Below, piece after piece: positions 15,359 to 24,681 of a stretch of DNA of 64,000 nt. Below the pieces are notes generated by a model that worked only from the letters and a program-made list of their open reading frames with translations, ran no database searches and was not told where the DNA came from. A program made the translations under genes and the position numbers. Location of the stretch: the NCBI GenBank assembly GCA_015057405.1, contig SVEK01000006.1, positions 1 through 64,000 of the forward strand, given 5' to 3'. Each line of letters starts with the position of its first letter. Position 1 is the stretch's first letter. Origin of the DNA: Lachnospiraceae bacterium (GTDB taxonomy: Bacteria; Bacillota; Clostridia; Lachnospirales; Lachnospiraceae).

Positions 15359-16210
15359 ATGAATATTCAGTGGTATCCGGGGCATATGACTAAGGCTGTG
15401 CGTATGATGCAGGAAAATATCAAACTGGTTGATGTAATAATTGAGTTGATAGATGCAAGAATTCCTATGTCTAGTCGTAATCCTGATATTGCAAAATTAG
15501 CTGCTAATAAGATTAAAGTTTTACTCCTTAATAAATATGATTTGGCTGATGAAGGCAAAACAAAAGAATGGCGAGAATACTATAAAAATCAGGGGTATCA
15601 TACTGCATTGGTTAATTCAAAATCCGGAAAAGGTGTAAGAACTGTCAATGAAGTTATTATGACTGCGTGTAAAGAAAAAATTGAGCGTGACAGAAAAAGA
15701 GGAATAATTAACAGACCGGTACGAGCTATGATTGTAGGGATACCAAATGTTGGTAAATCCACGTTTATTAATAGTTTTGCCGGAAAAGCATGCGCAAAAA
15801 CCGGGGATAAGCCCGGGATTACTAAAGGAAAGCAATGGATAAAACTCAACAAAAATGTTGAACTTCTTGATACGCCGGGAATATTGTGGCCAAAATTTGA
15901 AGATAATGAGGTGGGGCTTAACCTTGCATATATTGGTTCAATCAATGATGAAATATTACAGCTTGAGGAACTTGCTTGTGAACTGATAGAGATATTACGT
16001 GATAGATATACTGATAAGCTTGCGGAATATATGGGATTCGATCTTGCGGGAAAAGCATTTGAACTGCTGGAAAAATATGCATTAAAGCGTGGTTGCATTG
16101 CGAAAGGAGAATTACCGGATTTGTCAAGAGCCGCAATATTATTTATGGATGATTTTCGCGGTGGAAAAATTTGCAAAGTAACATTGGAAGATGTCCCTAG
16201 TGAAGTATAG
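15359..16210 (+). CDS. rbgA: Ribosome biogenesis GTPase RbgA (YlqF)
   Basis: 283 residues, a circularly permuted GTPase needed for late 50S assembly. The motif order G4-G5-G1-G3 is visible: LNKYDLAD, NSKSGKGV, GIPNVGKST and LDTPGILWP. The N-terminus (MNIQWYPGHMTKA) matches the family, and the ATG at 15359 is placed 6 bases after GAGGTGG; the ATG at 15344 overlaps that site's leader. The C-terminal RNA-binding helical domain is complete. Confidence 0.97.
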   Translation: MNIQWYPGHMTKAVRMMQENIKLVDVIIELIDARIPMSSRNPDIAKLAANKIKVLLLNKYDLADEGKTKEWREYYKNQGYHTALVNSKSGKGVRTVNEVIMTACKEKIERDRKRGIINRPVRAMIVGIPNVGKSTFINSFAGKACAKTGDKPGITKGKQWIKLNKNVELLDTPGILWPKFEDNEVGLNLAYIGSINDEILQLEELACELIEILRDRYTDKLAEYMGFDLAGKAFELLEKYALKRGCIAKGELPDLSRAAILFMDDFRGGKICKVTLEDVPSEV

Positions 16211-16314
16211 TATTGACATGCATGGATTTAGAGTGCTGTAAAGTAATATAGCTGTAATGTAGAATTATTTGGGTGTATAATGTATAAGAGCAAAAATATA
16301 CTAGGGGGGATATT

Positions 16315-17058
16315 ATGTACAATGAGGAAAAGATTAATGATAGTCTTGAATTTGTAAAACAGATAAAGTTGTATGATTCTATAGACCCTGTGCATATATC
16401 CAAAGAGTATTCTTCACATGGTTATTTTGATATTGATTCTATAGAAAACAGTGATAATGTATTTGATGGTATATCAACTGATGACGAAAGTATTATTTCC
16501 GACAAGTTGCCATCAGGCCCTGTCAGCAGGTTAAAATCGTTATTTGGAGATATAATATATATCATCATATGTGTTCTTGTATCTGTCGTACTTGCATATG
16601 GGATAACACATTATGTGGCACATCATACAATTGTTGACGGTAGTTCCATGAATGATTCATTACAGGACGGGGACTGCCTGATTATTGAGAAAGTGTCGTA
16701 TTATAATCATTTACCTGAAAGATTTGATGTGATTGTTTTTCCTTATTCAGAAGATATTAATTATATTAAAAGAATAATTGGTCTTCCCGGTGAAATAATA
16801 CAGATAATTGATGGTTATGTATATGTTAATGATGTGTTATTAGAAGATGATATATATGGCAATGCATTAATTAATGATCCGGGTGTTGCCTCAGTTCCTG
16901 TTTGTCTTGGTGATGATGAGTATTTTGTGCTTGGAGATAACCGTAACAGTAGTAGAGACAGCCGTAAATCAGATGTTGGTTTGGTAAAGAAAGACAGTAT
17001 TGAAGGGAAAGCGGTATTTCGCATTTGGCCGTTTGGAAATTGGGGCAAAGTAGAGTGA
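16315..17058 (+). CDS. lepB: Signal peptidase I (second copy, long N-terminus)
   Basis: 247 residues. An acidic cytoplasmic stretch of about 75 residues precedes the single membrane helix (IIYIIICVLVSVVLAYGI). S111 in DGSSMNDSL and K152 in YIKRIIGLPGE are the expected catalytic pair, and FVLGDNRNSSRDSR is intact. It is closer to the first copy in motifs than in overall sequence. RBS AGGGGGGA. It is likely used for a different set or amount of exported proteins; that is an inference. A terminator follows at 17144. Confidence 0.94.
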   Translation: MYNEEKINDSLEFVKQIKLYDSIDPVHISKEYSSHGYFDIDSIENSDNVFDGISTDDESIISDKLPSGPVSRLKSLFGDIIYIIICVLVSVVLAYGITHYVAHHTIVDGSSMNDSLQDGDCLIIEKVSYYNHLPERFDVIVFPYSEDINYIKRIIGLPGEIIQIIDGYVYVNDVLLEDDIYGNALINDPGVASVPVCLGDDEYFVLGDNRNSSRDSRKSDVGLVKKDSIEGKAVFRIWPFGNWGKVE

Positions 17059-17143
17059 TTTTTGTATGTGATTTCGTATATGTAGAATTTTTGCTGCATT
17101 TTTTGTGCAAATTGAATAAAAAAGTAATTGATGAATGAAGTGG

Positions 17144-17188
17144 CGTCACCTTTTTTTGGTTATTATGTCAAAAAAGGTGATGTTTTTT
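17144..17188 (+). terminator. Terminator after the second lepB
   Basis: GTCACCTTTTTTTG pairs with CAAAAAAGGTGAT (with G-T at the base) around a short loop and is followed by seven T. Confidence 0.88.
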
Positions 17189-17255
17189 TGTAAAACTTTA
17201 TGTGTGATAGTTTGCTATACTGATGTATACAAAATTATAGGAGGTTATATTGTGT

Positions 17256-18170
17256 ATGGAGTATGGTGAATTTGTTACTGAAGTAAAAAAAAGGTTGAGT
17301 GAAAAGTTAGGGGGTGATTATGAAATTGAATGTAAAAATATGTTGAAAAATAATTCGTGTATTTACAGAGGCATTATAATAAAAAATTTGACAGACGATA
17401 ATAAAGTTGCACCTGCTATTTACATGGAAAATTGGTATGATGAATTTAAATCAGGTAAAAATATCGATACAATTGTTGAAAGCATTATTAGTGTTTATAC
17501 TAATTGTTGTAAAATGGGTTATGAGATGCAGTTAGATAAACTGGCGGATGATTTTGAACCGGAGAGATTGTTTTACAGATTGGTTAATTTTGAAAAGAAT
17601 GTTGAAATGCTTAGTGATTGTCCGTTCATACCATTTCTTGACCTTGCGATAACATTTCATTATTTATGTTTTGATAAGGGAACAGAAATACATAGTTTTA
17701 GGATAACAGATGATATTATGGAAAAATGGGGTATTAACGTAGAATATCTGATTGGTGAAGCTGAAAAAAATATGAAAAGACTATTTCCGGATAAGTTAAT
17801 GTCACTTGGTGGTATGATTAGGGATATGATTGAAAGTGGAAATTCAGAATTATGTTTCGGTGAATTCGAATATGATGATGTTGAACCTAATATGTATGTG
17901 TTGACTAATGAGTACGGAATAAACGGCGCAGCAGCATTATTGTATTCAACTAAGCTACAGCAATTAGCGGCGGAACTCGATTCTGATATATATATTTTGC
18001 CAAGTAGTATTCATGAAGTGATAATGGTATCTGCAGATACAATTCAGTCTACGGAATGGCTCAAGAATCTTGTTAAAGAAGTTAATTTTTCAGTGGTTAA
18101 TTGTGAAGAACAATTATCTGACAATGTTTATTTGTTTGAACGTAATTCGGGAAATGTAAGTATGTTGTAA
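17256..18170 (+). CDS. DUF5688-like protein of unknown function
   Basis: 304 residues with no signal peptide or membrane helix, so cytoplasmic. It resembles the DUF5688 proteins common in Lachnospiraceae (MEYGEFVTEVKKRL start; FIPFLDLAITFHYL in the middle; AALLYSTKLQQLA and DIYILPSSIHEVI near the end). No catalytic motif is visible. AGGAGG at 17239-17244 is 5 bases from an in-frame TTG at 17250 and 11 from the ATG at 17256; the ATG fits the family start better, but the TTG cannot be excluded. It stands alone between a terminator and the galE promoter. Confidence 0.75.
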   Translation: MEYGEFVTEVKKRLSEKLGGDYEIECKNMLKNNSCIYRGIIIKNLTDDNKVAPAIYMENWYDEFKSGKNIDTIVESIISVYTNCCKMGYEMQLDKLADDFEPERLFYRLVNFEKNVEMLSDCPFIPFLDLAITFHYLCFDKGTEIHSFRITDDIMEKWGINVEYLIGEAEKNMKRLFPDKLMSLGGMIRDMIESGNSELCFGEFEYDDVEPNMYVLTNEYGINGAAALLYSTKLQQLAAELDSDIYILPSSIHEVIMVSADTIQSTEWLKNLVKEVNFSVVNCEEQLSDNVYLFERNSGNVSML

Positions 18171-18293
18171 ATTAGGTTATTTCTATTAAATATGTGATAT
18201 ATTAAACAATTTAGTTTTCTTCAGATTATTTCTGTTTTAATCAATTATTATCAATTAAATAACATTATATGAAACATGTGTAATGCTTGAAAA

Positions 18294-18308
18294 TGTAAAG
18301 AATTTACA
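18294..18308. other. Small palindrome upstream of the galE promoter
   Basis: TGTAAA-GAA-TTTACA, 35 bases before the galE -35 box. It could be an operator half-pair but there is no known family match to support this. Confidence 0.3.
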
Positions 18309-18342
18309 GTTGTATTATAGTGATTATACAGGTAAGTTAAAA

Positions 18343-18372
18343 TTGACAACAAAACATTATTAGGTATATAAT
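18343..18372 (+). promoter_or_regulatory. Promoter of galE
   Basis: TTGACA at 18343-18348 and TATAAT at 18367-18372, both perfect, with an 18-base spacer. It lies 40 bases before the galE start. Confidence 0.8.
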
Positions 18373-18411
18373 AGCTTGTAATTATATCTTTTCAGATTAG
18401 GAGAATTTACG

Positions 18412-19428
18412 ATGTCTATTTTAGTTACCGGAGGTGCCGGATTTATAGGTTCGCATACAGTTGTTGAATTGTTAAATGCCGGTTACGAAGTTGTTGTTGT
18501 TGATAATTTGTGTAATTCCAGTAAGGAATCGCTTGTGCGGGTAGAGGAGATTACCGGAAAATCCTGCGTTTTTTACGAATCAGATATAAGGGACAAAGAA
18601 GCTTTGTGCCGTATATTTGAGCAGGAAGGTGTAGAAGCTTGTATTCATTTTGCAGGTTTAAAGGCTGTTGGGGAATCTGTAGAGAAACCGCTTATGTATT
18701 ATGACAATAACATCAACGGTACTTTGGTGCTCCTTGAGGTGATGAAAAAGTACAATGTTAAAAATATTGTATTTTCATCTTCTGCAACCGTTTATGGTTC
18801 TCCAAAAGAGATTCCTATTACAGAAAACTGTCCAAAAGGAGATATAACTAATCCATATGGTCATACTAAGTCGATGCTGGAACAGATTCTTTCCGATGTA
18901 TATAAAGCTGACAATGAGTGGAATGTTATACTGTTAAGGTATTTCAATCCGATAGGAGCTCACAAAAGCGGAAGAATAGGTGAGAATCCTAACGGTATTC
19001 CGAACAATCTAATGCCGTATATTACACAGGTTGCAGTAGGTAAACTTAAATGTCTCGGAGTTTTTGGCAACGATTATCCGACTCATGACGGAACCGGAGT
19101 AAGAGATTATATTCATGTAGTTGACCTTGCCCTTGGTCATGTTAAAGCATTGGAGAAGATTAAGAATAAGTCAGGTTTGTGTATATATAATCTTGGAACC
19201 GGTAAAGGATACAGTGTTCTTGATATCGTAAAGAATTTTGAAGAAGCGTCAGGATGCAGTATTCCATATGAAATTAAACCACGTCGTGCCGGTGATATTG
19301 CAGAGTGTTATGCGGATGTTAGTAAAGCAAGAGATGAGCTTGGCTGGGTGGCAGAGTATGATATAAAAGATATGTGCAGTGATTCATGGCGTTGGCAGCA
19401 TAATAATCCGAATGGATATGAGTCATAA
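18412..19428 (+). CDS. galE: UDP-glucose 4-epimerase
   Basis: 338 residues. GalE interconverts UDP-glucose and UDP-galactose with tightly bound NAD. The Rossmann motif GGAGFIGSH is at residues 7-15; SSSATVYG and the catalytic YxxxK (NPYGHTKSM) are present. FNPIGAH and [11 protein letters not shown] are typical of the family. RBS AGGAGA. It has its own promoter and lies before the xylanase block; the supply of galactosyl units for surface polymers or galactose use are both possible roles. Confidence 0.96.
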   Translation: MSILVTGGAGFIGSHTVVELLNAGYEVVVVDNLCNSSKESLVRVEEITGKSCVFYESDIRDKEALCRIFEQEGVEACIHFAGLKAVGESVEKPLMYYDNNINGTLVLLEVMKKYNVKNIVFSSSATVYGSPKEIPITENCPKGDITNPYGHTKSMLEQILSDVYKADNEWNVILLRYFNPIGAHKSGRIGENPNGIPNNLMPYITQVAVGKLKCLGVFGNDYPTHDGTGVRDYIHVVDLALGHVKALEKIKNKSGLCIYNLGTGKGYSVLDIVKNFEEASGCSIPYEIKPRRAGDIAECYADVSKARDELGWVAEYDIKDMCSDSWRWQHNNPNGYES

Positions 19429-19443
19429 TATTTTTGAAGTTAG

Positions 19444-19482
19444 CATACTATAGTATTTTTGGGTTTTACTATTCGTAGTATG
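19444..19482 (+). other. Interrupted inverted repeat after galE
   Basis: CATACTA-TAGTA pairs with TACTA-(TTCG)-TAGTATG, a stem with one bulge. There is no T tract, so it is a weak terminator candidate or a leader element of the xylanase gene 54 bases later. Confidence 0.4.
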
Positions 19483-19535
19483 TTGAGAATATATGTTAAT
19501 TTAATGTTTTTGATTGTTGAATATGAGGAGGACAA

Positions 19536-21581
19536 ATGATGTTGTGTAATTGTGTTAAAAAATGTATTGCTTATTTGTTAGTGTTGGCTATGACTTTTGG
19601 TTGTTTTTTTGGTGCAGAAACAAAATATGCCGGTGCTGCAGCAAAAGCTAAACTTGCAAAAAAGAAAGTTAACATTTATATAGGAAAAAAACATACTATA
19701 AAGATTAAAGACAAGAAAGCAAAATGTACATATACATTTTCTACTAATAAGAAAAAAATTGCTACGGTTTCAAAAAAAGGTGTAGTAGTAGGAAAAAGAA
19801 AAGGTACAGCAAAGATTACAGTTAAAGAAAAAAATAAAAAGAATAAAAAGACAAGAAAACTTGGTGTGGTCACTGTTGTTGTAAAAAAGAAGGTTGCAGA
19901 TAACAATAATTTGACAGATGAAACACCTACTCCGACAGTTTCAGCTAATAATAACGGTACAGCGGATAATGTGACAACGGTTGCTACTCCGACTCCGACA
20001 CCATTATATTTATCATATGATTTTTCTGATGGTAATATTTCTGATTTTGTTGCTCAGGGAGAGGGTGTACGTATCGAACTTGCGCCAACAGGTTATGATG
20101 ACGAGAATTGTCTTAAAGCATCTAACAGAATTAATCGTAACGGTTGGTTTGGATGTGGTATGGGATATAATGCTGCCAAGTCACTCCAAGCGGGAAAAAT
20201 CTACGATGTATCATGTTATGTAAAGAGTAATAACAGTGGTACAGATACGATTACATTAAGAAGTATTGTTCCTAATAACAGAGGCGGTTTTTCGTTCCCG
20301 ACCCAGGTTGGAGAAAGTGTTAAAGTAAAAGGTGGAGAATGGACAAAAATTGATGTTGTTTTTGCTACTCCTGATAGTATAAAAAATGGTCTTGTTTTGT
20401 ATTGGGATGCTGAGAGTACAAGTGATATGTTCCTTGATAATCTTGAGATACGTGAATCAAAAGGATTGGATAGTACATTTAAGGATACATTTTCGGAGAT
20501 ATTCGGATATGTAGGTGCTTGTAATACGTATTCTCAAATGAGAGACAATAAAACCTTTACAACATCACTCTATAACAGTGTTACTATGGAAAATGAAACT
20601 AAACCTAACACATTTTTGACAGGCTCTAATTTTGGTGGAGGAGCTAATATAAGTGATACATTGCCGGATGGATATATTTTGCCTGACAGTTATCGTGATT
20701 CCACGTATCCTGTGCTTAATTTTAAAACCTTTGACGATGTAATCAGTACGGCTTATGAGTATGGATTTAAAGTTAGATTCCATGTTTTGGTATGGCATTC
20801 ACAGACACCGGAGTTTTTCTTCAGAAATAATTATGATGAGAATCGTGGATATGTAAGTCCGGAAGTTATGGATGGAAGAATGGAGTATTATATTCAAAAT
20901 GTTATTCATCATATTTACAACACTCCGCATGGTAAAGACGTTGTGTATTGTATTGATGTTGTTAATGAATACTTCCATAATTATGATCAGGGAAATAAAT
21001 CGCCTTGGAATGCTGTTTATTATCCGGAAGAAAAAACTGAAAGTGACAGAACAGATACACCTGAGTATGTTAAGAAAGCATTTGAGATAACTTATGATGC
21101 TCTTGGTGAATTTGACCTTCAGGGTAAAGTTAAACTCTTTTATAACGATTATAATACATACGAAGTATGTAACAGAATTATTACTTTGATTAATTATGTT
21201 AATTCAGATCGTAAAATATGTGACGGAGTCGGTATGCAGTCTCATTTGGATGTTAAGTATCCGACACCGGGCCCGGATGGTAAAATTGCAATGACTATTG
21301 ATGATTTTGCAAGAGAAGGTTTTGAAATTCAAATAACAGAGCTTGATGTAACTGATTATAATAATTCAGGAATGCAGGCACAGTATTACTATGATTTGAT
21401 GCATATGCTCGTATCTAAAAAGAAAGCGGGTGTCAATATAACCGGTGTTACATTCTGGGGATTATGTGATACTAACTCATGGAGACGTGATGGTAAACCG
21501 CTGTTGTTTAGTGCGCTGTTTTGCCCGAAGGATTCATATTATAAAGTACTTGACGCAGCAAAGGCTGCATGGGCTCAATAA
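19536..21581 (+). CDS. Secreted GH10 endo-1,4-beta-xylanase
   Basis: 681 residues. Signal peptide (YLLVLAMTFGCFFGAETKYA, about 12-32), then a very lysine-rich Big2-like Ig domain (about 38-120), a Pro/Thr linker, a CBM22-like domain (about 153-305, DFSDGNISDFVAQGEG) and a GH10 barrel (about 315-681). Catalytic acid/base E478 is in DVVNEYF and nucleophile E602 in QITELDVTD; HVLVWHSQTP and GVTFWGLCDTNSW are family signatures. It cuts the xylan backbone outside the cell. RBS GAGGAGG; two ATGs in a row (19536, 19539) are equally possible. It pairs with the SGNH gene 36 bases downstream. Confidence 0.96.
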   Translation: MMLCNCVKKCIAYLLVLAMTFGCFFGAETKYAGAAAKAKLAKKKVNIYIGKKHTIKIKDKKAKCTYTFSTNKKKIATVSKKGVVVGKRKGTAKITVKEKNKKNKKTRKLGVVTVVVKKKVADNNNLTDETPTPTVSANNNGTADNVTTVATPTPTPLYLSYDFSDGNISDFVAQGEGVRIELAPTGYDDENCLKASNRINRNGWFGCGMGYNAAKSLQAGKIYDVSCYVKSNNSGTDTITLRSIVPNNRGGFSFPTQVGESVKVKGGEWTKIDVVFATPDSIKNGLVLYWDAESTSDMFLDNLEIRESKGLDSTFKDTFSEIFGYVGACNTYSQMRDNKTFTTSLYNSVTMENETKPNTFLTGSNFGGGANISDTLPDGYILPDSYRDSTYPVLNFKTFDDVISTAYEYGFKVRFHVLVWHSQTPEFFFRNNYDENRGYVSPEVMDGRMEYYIQNVIHHIYNTPHGKDVVYCIDVVNEYFHNYDQGNKSPWNAVYYPEEKTESDRTDTPEYVKKAFEITYDALGEFDLQGKVKLFYNDYNTYEVCNRIITLINYVNSDRKICDGVGMQSHLDVKYPTPGPDGKIAMTIDDFAREGFEIQITELDVTDYNNSGMQAQYYYDLMHMLVSKKKAGVNITGVTFWGLCDTNSWRRDGKPLLFSALFCPKDSYYKVLDAAKAAWAQ

Positions 21582-21617
21582 TGCATTTAGAATTAAGTAA
21601 TAAGGAGACTTGGTAAT

Positions 21618-23735
21618 ATGCAGTCAAAGAATTCAAAACGATTAATTGGTCTTCTGAAGACAACTGCCTTAATAATAGGCATTGCAGGCGCAGTAGCACA
21701 AACGAGGTCTGCTAAAAAGAAGTTGAGATGTAAAAAAACGATTAGTTTGATTGTCGGTCAAAAAAAATGCCTTAAAATTAGCAGATGCAAAAAAAATTGT
21801 GAGTACATTTATACGAGTAATAAGCCAAAATGTGTGCTTGTTACAAAGTCCGGAAAACTTAAAGCTCTTAGTGTTGGAAAAGCCCGGATTGTTATTACCG
21901 AGATTAATAAAATTACCAATGAGAAGTGTAAAGTTGGTGTAATGAATGTAATCGTTGAACCGATTGTGTTTGAATACAATACAATATCAGAAGAAACTGT
22001 TGGCAATACGACCAGGATTAATCAAGATTCAAAAAAAAAAGTAATTGAGAATCATACTAATTGTAGTGCAAAAGTTGACAGTGCAGGTAAAGAAGCCCGC
22101 TTACCGAATGGTGAATTAAGTGGTGATAGATTGGAGCCTGCATACGGTTCATACAATTTAGGGAGTTTTTTAGTTAAGGATGCGGTTAAAACTTCGATAC
22201 CGATGAACAATCTTATTAAGTATGGTGCAAAGTGTTATATATGTTTTACGGCAGAGCAAAACACCGGCGATGAACTGCTTGTTTCAGTAGGTTATTCAGG
22301 TGTTAAGTACAATAAAGAAGCTAATCAGGAAAACGATGTGTTTATTGGTGAATCAAAAAATATTAAGATTATGTCCGGTGAAGCATATGATCAATGTGTA
22401 GAACTCGATGTTGAAAAATATATGTTGGATTTTTCGATTGATTTTTCGTGCTCTGTGGATGCAGAGATTAAAATATCCAATGTAAAGGTGACAACAACTC
22501 CTTTTGAGGGAGCAGATTATGACAAAATGCTTGAGCAGGGAGTTATAAGCGTAGGTAATAACGAAAGACTTAAAAAGGTTATTAACAAAGCAATGTCAGG
22601 TGAAGATGTTACACTTGCGTATATTGGTGGTTCTATTACAGAGGGTTGTGCGGCAACTGATGTTACGATTAATTCGGATTGTTACGCTGAAACTTCATAT
22701 AATCTGTTTAAGACAAAGTTTGGATATGGTGATGGCAGTAATGTTCATTTTATTAATGCCGGTATGAGCGGCACGCCTTCTTCGCTTGGAGTTATCAGAT
22801 ATCAAAATGATGTTCTCAATCAGATGAAGTATGGTAAGTTTCCGGACGTTTTGTTCATAGAATTTGTTGTAAATGATCATGCAGAGTGTACTAACGGAGA
22901 AGGAATAGAGAGTCTGATACGACAGGGGCTTATGCAAGGCTCGGCAGTATTCCTTGTATTCGCCCATACTGTAAACTTCGACACGGGGAAACAGGAATAT
23001 TATATTCCGCTTGGAGAAAAATATGACCTTCCGATGGTTAGTGTCAAGAATTCTTTTGAAGGTTTTGTAGATACTTCCAATGCAAAAGAATGTGATTTGT
23101 CCAGGTGGTTTTTCTGGCATGATACACTTCATCCGGATGTGCCGGGGCATCGTCTTATGGCAGATTTAATAATGAAAGTGTTTGATAATGCTTACCGGGA
23201 AGAAACATTGCCTGATTCAATAAAGGATGTCGGATGTATTGAACCGGTATACGGCAGTTCATTTACCGGAATGACACTCCTTGATGCTAATATAGATATT
23301 GATGAGGTGGACGCAATCGTATCTCTGGATGTTGGAGATTTTTGTGAAACAGACAGAAATCAGAATTGTTTTCAATACGCAAAAGGCGGGAAGAAAGATG
23401 TTGAGTGGTTTCCGTACTGTTGGATGCATCAAAAAGGGACTGACAGTTTCAAAGCTACGGTAAAATGCAGTAATATGATGATTGCATATAAGTTGGCAAA
23501 TGATGATGCATACGGCGTTGCACAACTTTATGTGGATGGTAAGCTAAAAGAAACGATGAATGCTTATCAGAATGACGGATGGAACAATGCAACTGTCCGT
23601 ATGGTTTTCAAAGAAGATAATATAGAAGAACATACATTTGAGATTAAAATGGCTGATGGTAATGAAAATAAAAAATTCACTATCTATGCTATTGGTTATA
23701 CCAATTCGGATGAATATATGAATTCGCTTAGGTAG
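21618..23735 (+). CDS. Secreted SGNH/GDSL esterase-like protein
   Basis: 705 residues. A short export sequence (TTALIIGIAGAVAQT) is followed by a basic Big2-like domain (about 33-115), a carbohydrate-binding-like beta domain (about 150-300) and an SGNH hydrolase domain (about 325-530). Catalytic S339 is in GGSITEG, the block II Gly in NAGMSGTP, the block III Asn in FVVNDHAE, and D502/H505 in WHDTLHPD. A further beta-rich domain ends the protein. Such enzymes often remove acetyl groups from xylan; with the xylanase next to it that is the likely job. RBS AGGAGA. The last gene of a two-gene unit, closed by the terminator at 23765. Confidence 0.88.
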   Translation: MQSKNSKRLIGLLKTTALIIGIAGAVAQTRSAKKKLRCKKTISLIVGQKKCLKISRCKKNCEYIYTSNKPKCVLVTKSGKLKALSVGKARIVITEINKITNEKCKVGVMNVIVEPIVFEYNTISEETVGNTTRINQDSKKKVIENHTNCSAKVDSAGKEARLPNGELSGDRLEPAYGSYNLGSFLVKDAVKTSIPMNNLIKYGAKCYICFTAEQNTGDELLVSVGYSGVKYNKEANQENDVFIGESKNIKIMSGEAYDQCVELDVEKYMLDFSIDFSCSVDAEIKISNVKVTTTPFEGADYDKMLEQGVISVGNNERLKKVINKAMSGEDVTLAYIGGSITEGCAATDVTINSDCYAETSYNLFKTKFGYGDGSNVHFINAGMSGTPSSLGVIRYQNDVLNQMKYGKFPDVLFIEFVVNDHAECTNGEGIESLIRQGLMQGSAVFLVFAHTVNFDTGKQEYYIPLGEKYDLPMVSVKNSFEGFVDTSNAKECDLSRWFFWHDTLHPDVPGHRLMADLIMKVFDNAYREETLPDSIKDVGCIEPVYGSSFTGMTLLDANIDIDEVDAIVSLDVGDFCETDRNQNCFQYAKGGKKDVEWFPYCWMHQKGTDSFKATVKCSNMMIAYKLANDDAYGVAQLYVDGKLKETMNAYQNDGWNNATVRMVFKEDNIEEHTFEIKMADGNENKKFTIYAIGYTNSDEYMNSLR

Positions 23736-23764
23736 ATTAAAGGTTGTTGTAAAAACTTGAAGAT

Positions 23765-23797
23765 AACACCGGTCAGAGCCTGACCGGTGTTGTTTGT
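23765..23797 (+). terminator. Terminator after the xylanase-esterase pair
   Basis: AACACCGGTCAG and CTGACCGGTGTT pair perfectly around AGC and are followed by a GTTTGT stretch. Confidence 0.88.
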
Positions 23798-23833
23798 AAT
23801 AAAGACAGATTTTAATATATGGAGGATGGGAAT

Positions 23834-24613
23834 ATGGATTATTCGCAAGGTAGTGGTAAACAGTATCATATTCAGTGTGCTGCGGGTGATGTGGGCAAAT
23901 ATGTAATACTTACAGGTGACCCTAAAAGGTGTTGCAAGATTGCTCAGTGCTTTGAGAATGCAGAGCTTATTGCTGATAACAGGGAGTATGTAACATATAC
24001 GGGATATCTTGATGGTGAGAAAGTCAGTGTTACGTCTACCGGAATTGGTGGTCCGTCTGCCTCTATTGCGTTGGAGGAACTTGTAAAATGTGGAGCGGAC
24101 ACATTTATCAGAGTAGGAACTTGTGGAGGAATTGAATTGGATGTTATGGGTGGTGATATCGTTATTGCCAGCGCTGCAGTGAGAATGGAAGGCACAACCA
24201 GAGAATATGCTCCGATTGAATATCCGGCAGTTGCACATTATGATGTAATTAGTGCACTTGATTTGGCGGTTAATAATCTTAAACTCAGACATCATATCGG
24301 TGTATGTCAGAGTAAAGACTCATTTTACGGACAACATAATCCGGAAATTATGCCTGTTTCATATGAACTTGAAAATAAGTGGGAAGCATGGAAAAGAATG
24401 GGGTGTCTCGCTTCGGAGATGGAAAATGCGTCGTTATTTATTGCAGGAAGTTTTTTAAGAGTAAGGGTCGGTTCTGTTTTGCTTGCTCTTGCTAATCAGG
24501 AACGTGAAAAAGCCGGATTAAACAATGAACAGTGTCATGATACGGAATGTGTTATAGATACTGCTGTTGAAGCAATAAAAATACTTATAAAAAAAGATAA
24601 GGTTGCTTTATAA
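23834..24613 (+). CDS. udp: Uridine phosphorylase-type nucleoside phosphorylase
   Basis: 259 residues of the PNP/UDP family, which cleaves nucleosides with phosphate to give the base and ribose-1-phosphate. [32 protein letters not shown] and [10 protein letters not shown] are family motifs; the last carries the ribose-binding Glu. Uridine is the most likely substrate, judging from the QHNPEIMP-type loop, but this is not certain. The ATG at 23834 is used because GGAGGATGGG precedes it; the ATG at 23819 is too close upstream. The promoter of the next operon overlaps its last codons. Confidence 0.88.
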   Translation: MDYSQGSGKQYHIQCAAGDVGKYVILTGDPKRCCKIAQCFENAELIADNREYVTYTGYLDGEKVSVTSTGIGGPSASIALEELVKCGADTFIRVGTCGGIELDVMGGDIVIASAAVRMEGTTREYAPIEYPAVAHYDVISALDLAVNNLKLRHHIGVCQSKDSFYGQHNPEIMPVSYELENKWEAWKRMGCLASEMENASLFIAGSFLRVRVGSVLLALANQEREKAGLNNEQCHDTECVIDTAVEAIKILIKKDKVAL

Positions 24614-24631
24614 TATCTGATAGTATATAAT
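24603..24631 (+). promoter_or_regulatory. Promoter of the bactofilin-pyrH operon
   Basis: TTGCTT at 24603-24608 and a perfect TATAAT at 24626-24631, with a 17-base spacer. The -35 box lies within the last codons of the uridine phosphorylase gene. Confidence 0.7.
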
Positions 24632-24681
24632 TATCTAGTGTGTGATTAAATGAATGATGTTCGAAAAAGGAGGACAATAAA

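Noticed and set aside
18171-18342. Possible riboswitch or leader RNA before galE.
   Set aside because: The promoter at 18343 lies downstream, and only a 15-base palindrome is visible; no conserved aptamer-like structure recognised.
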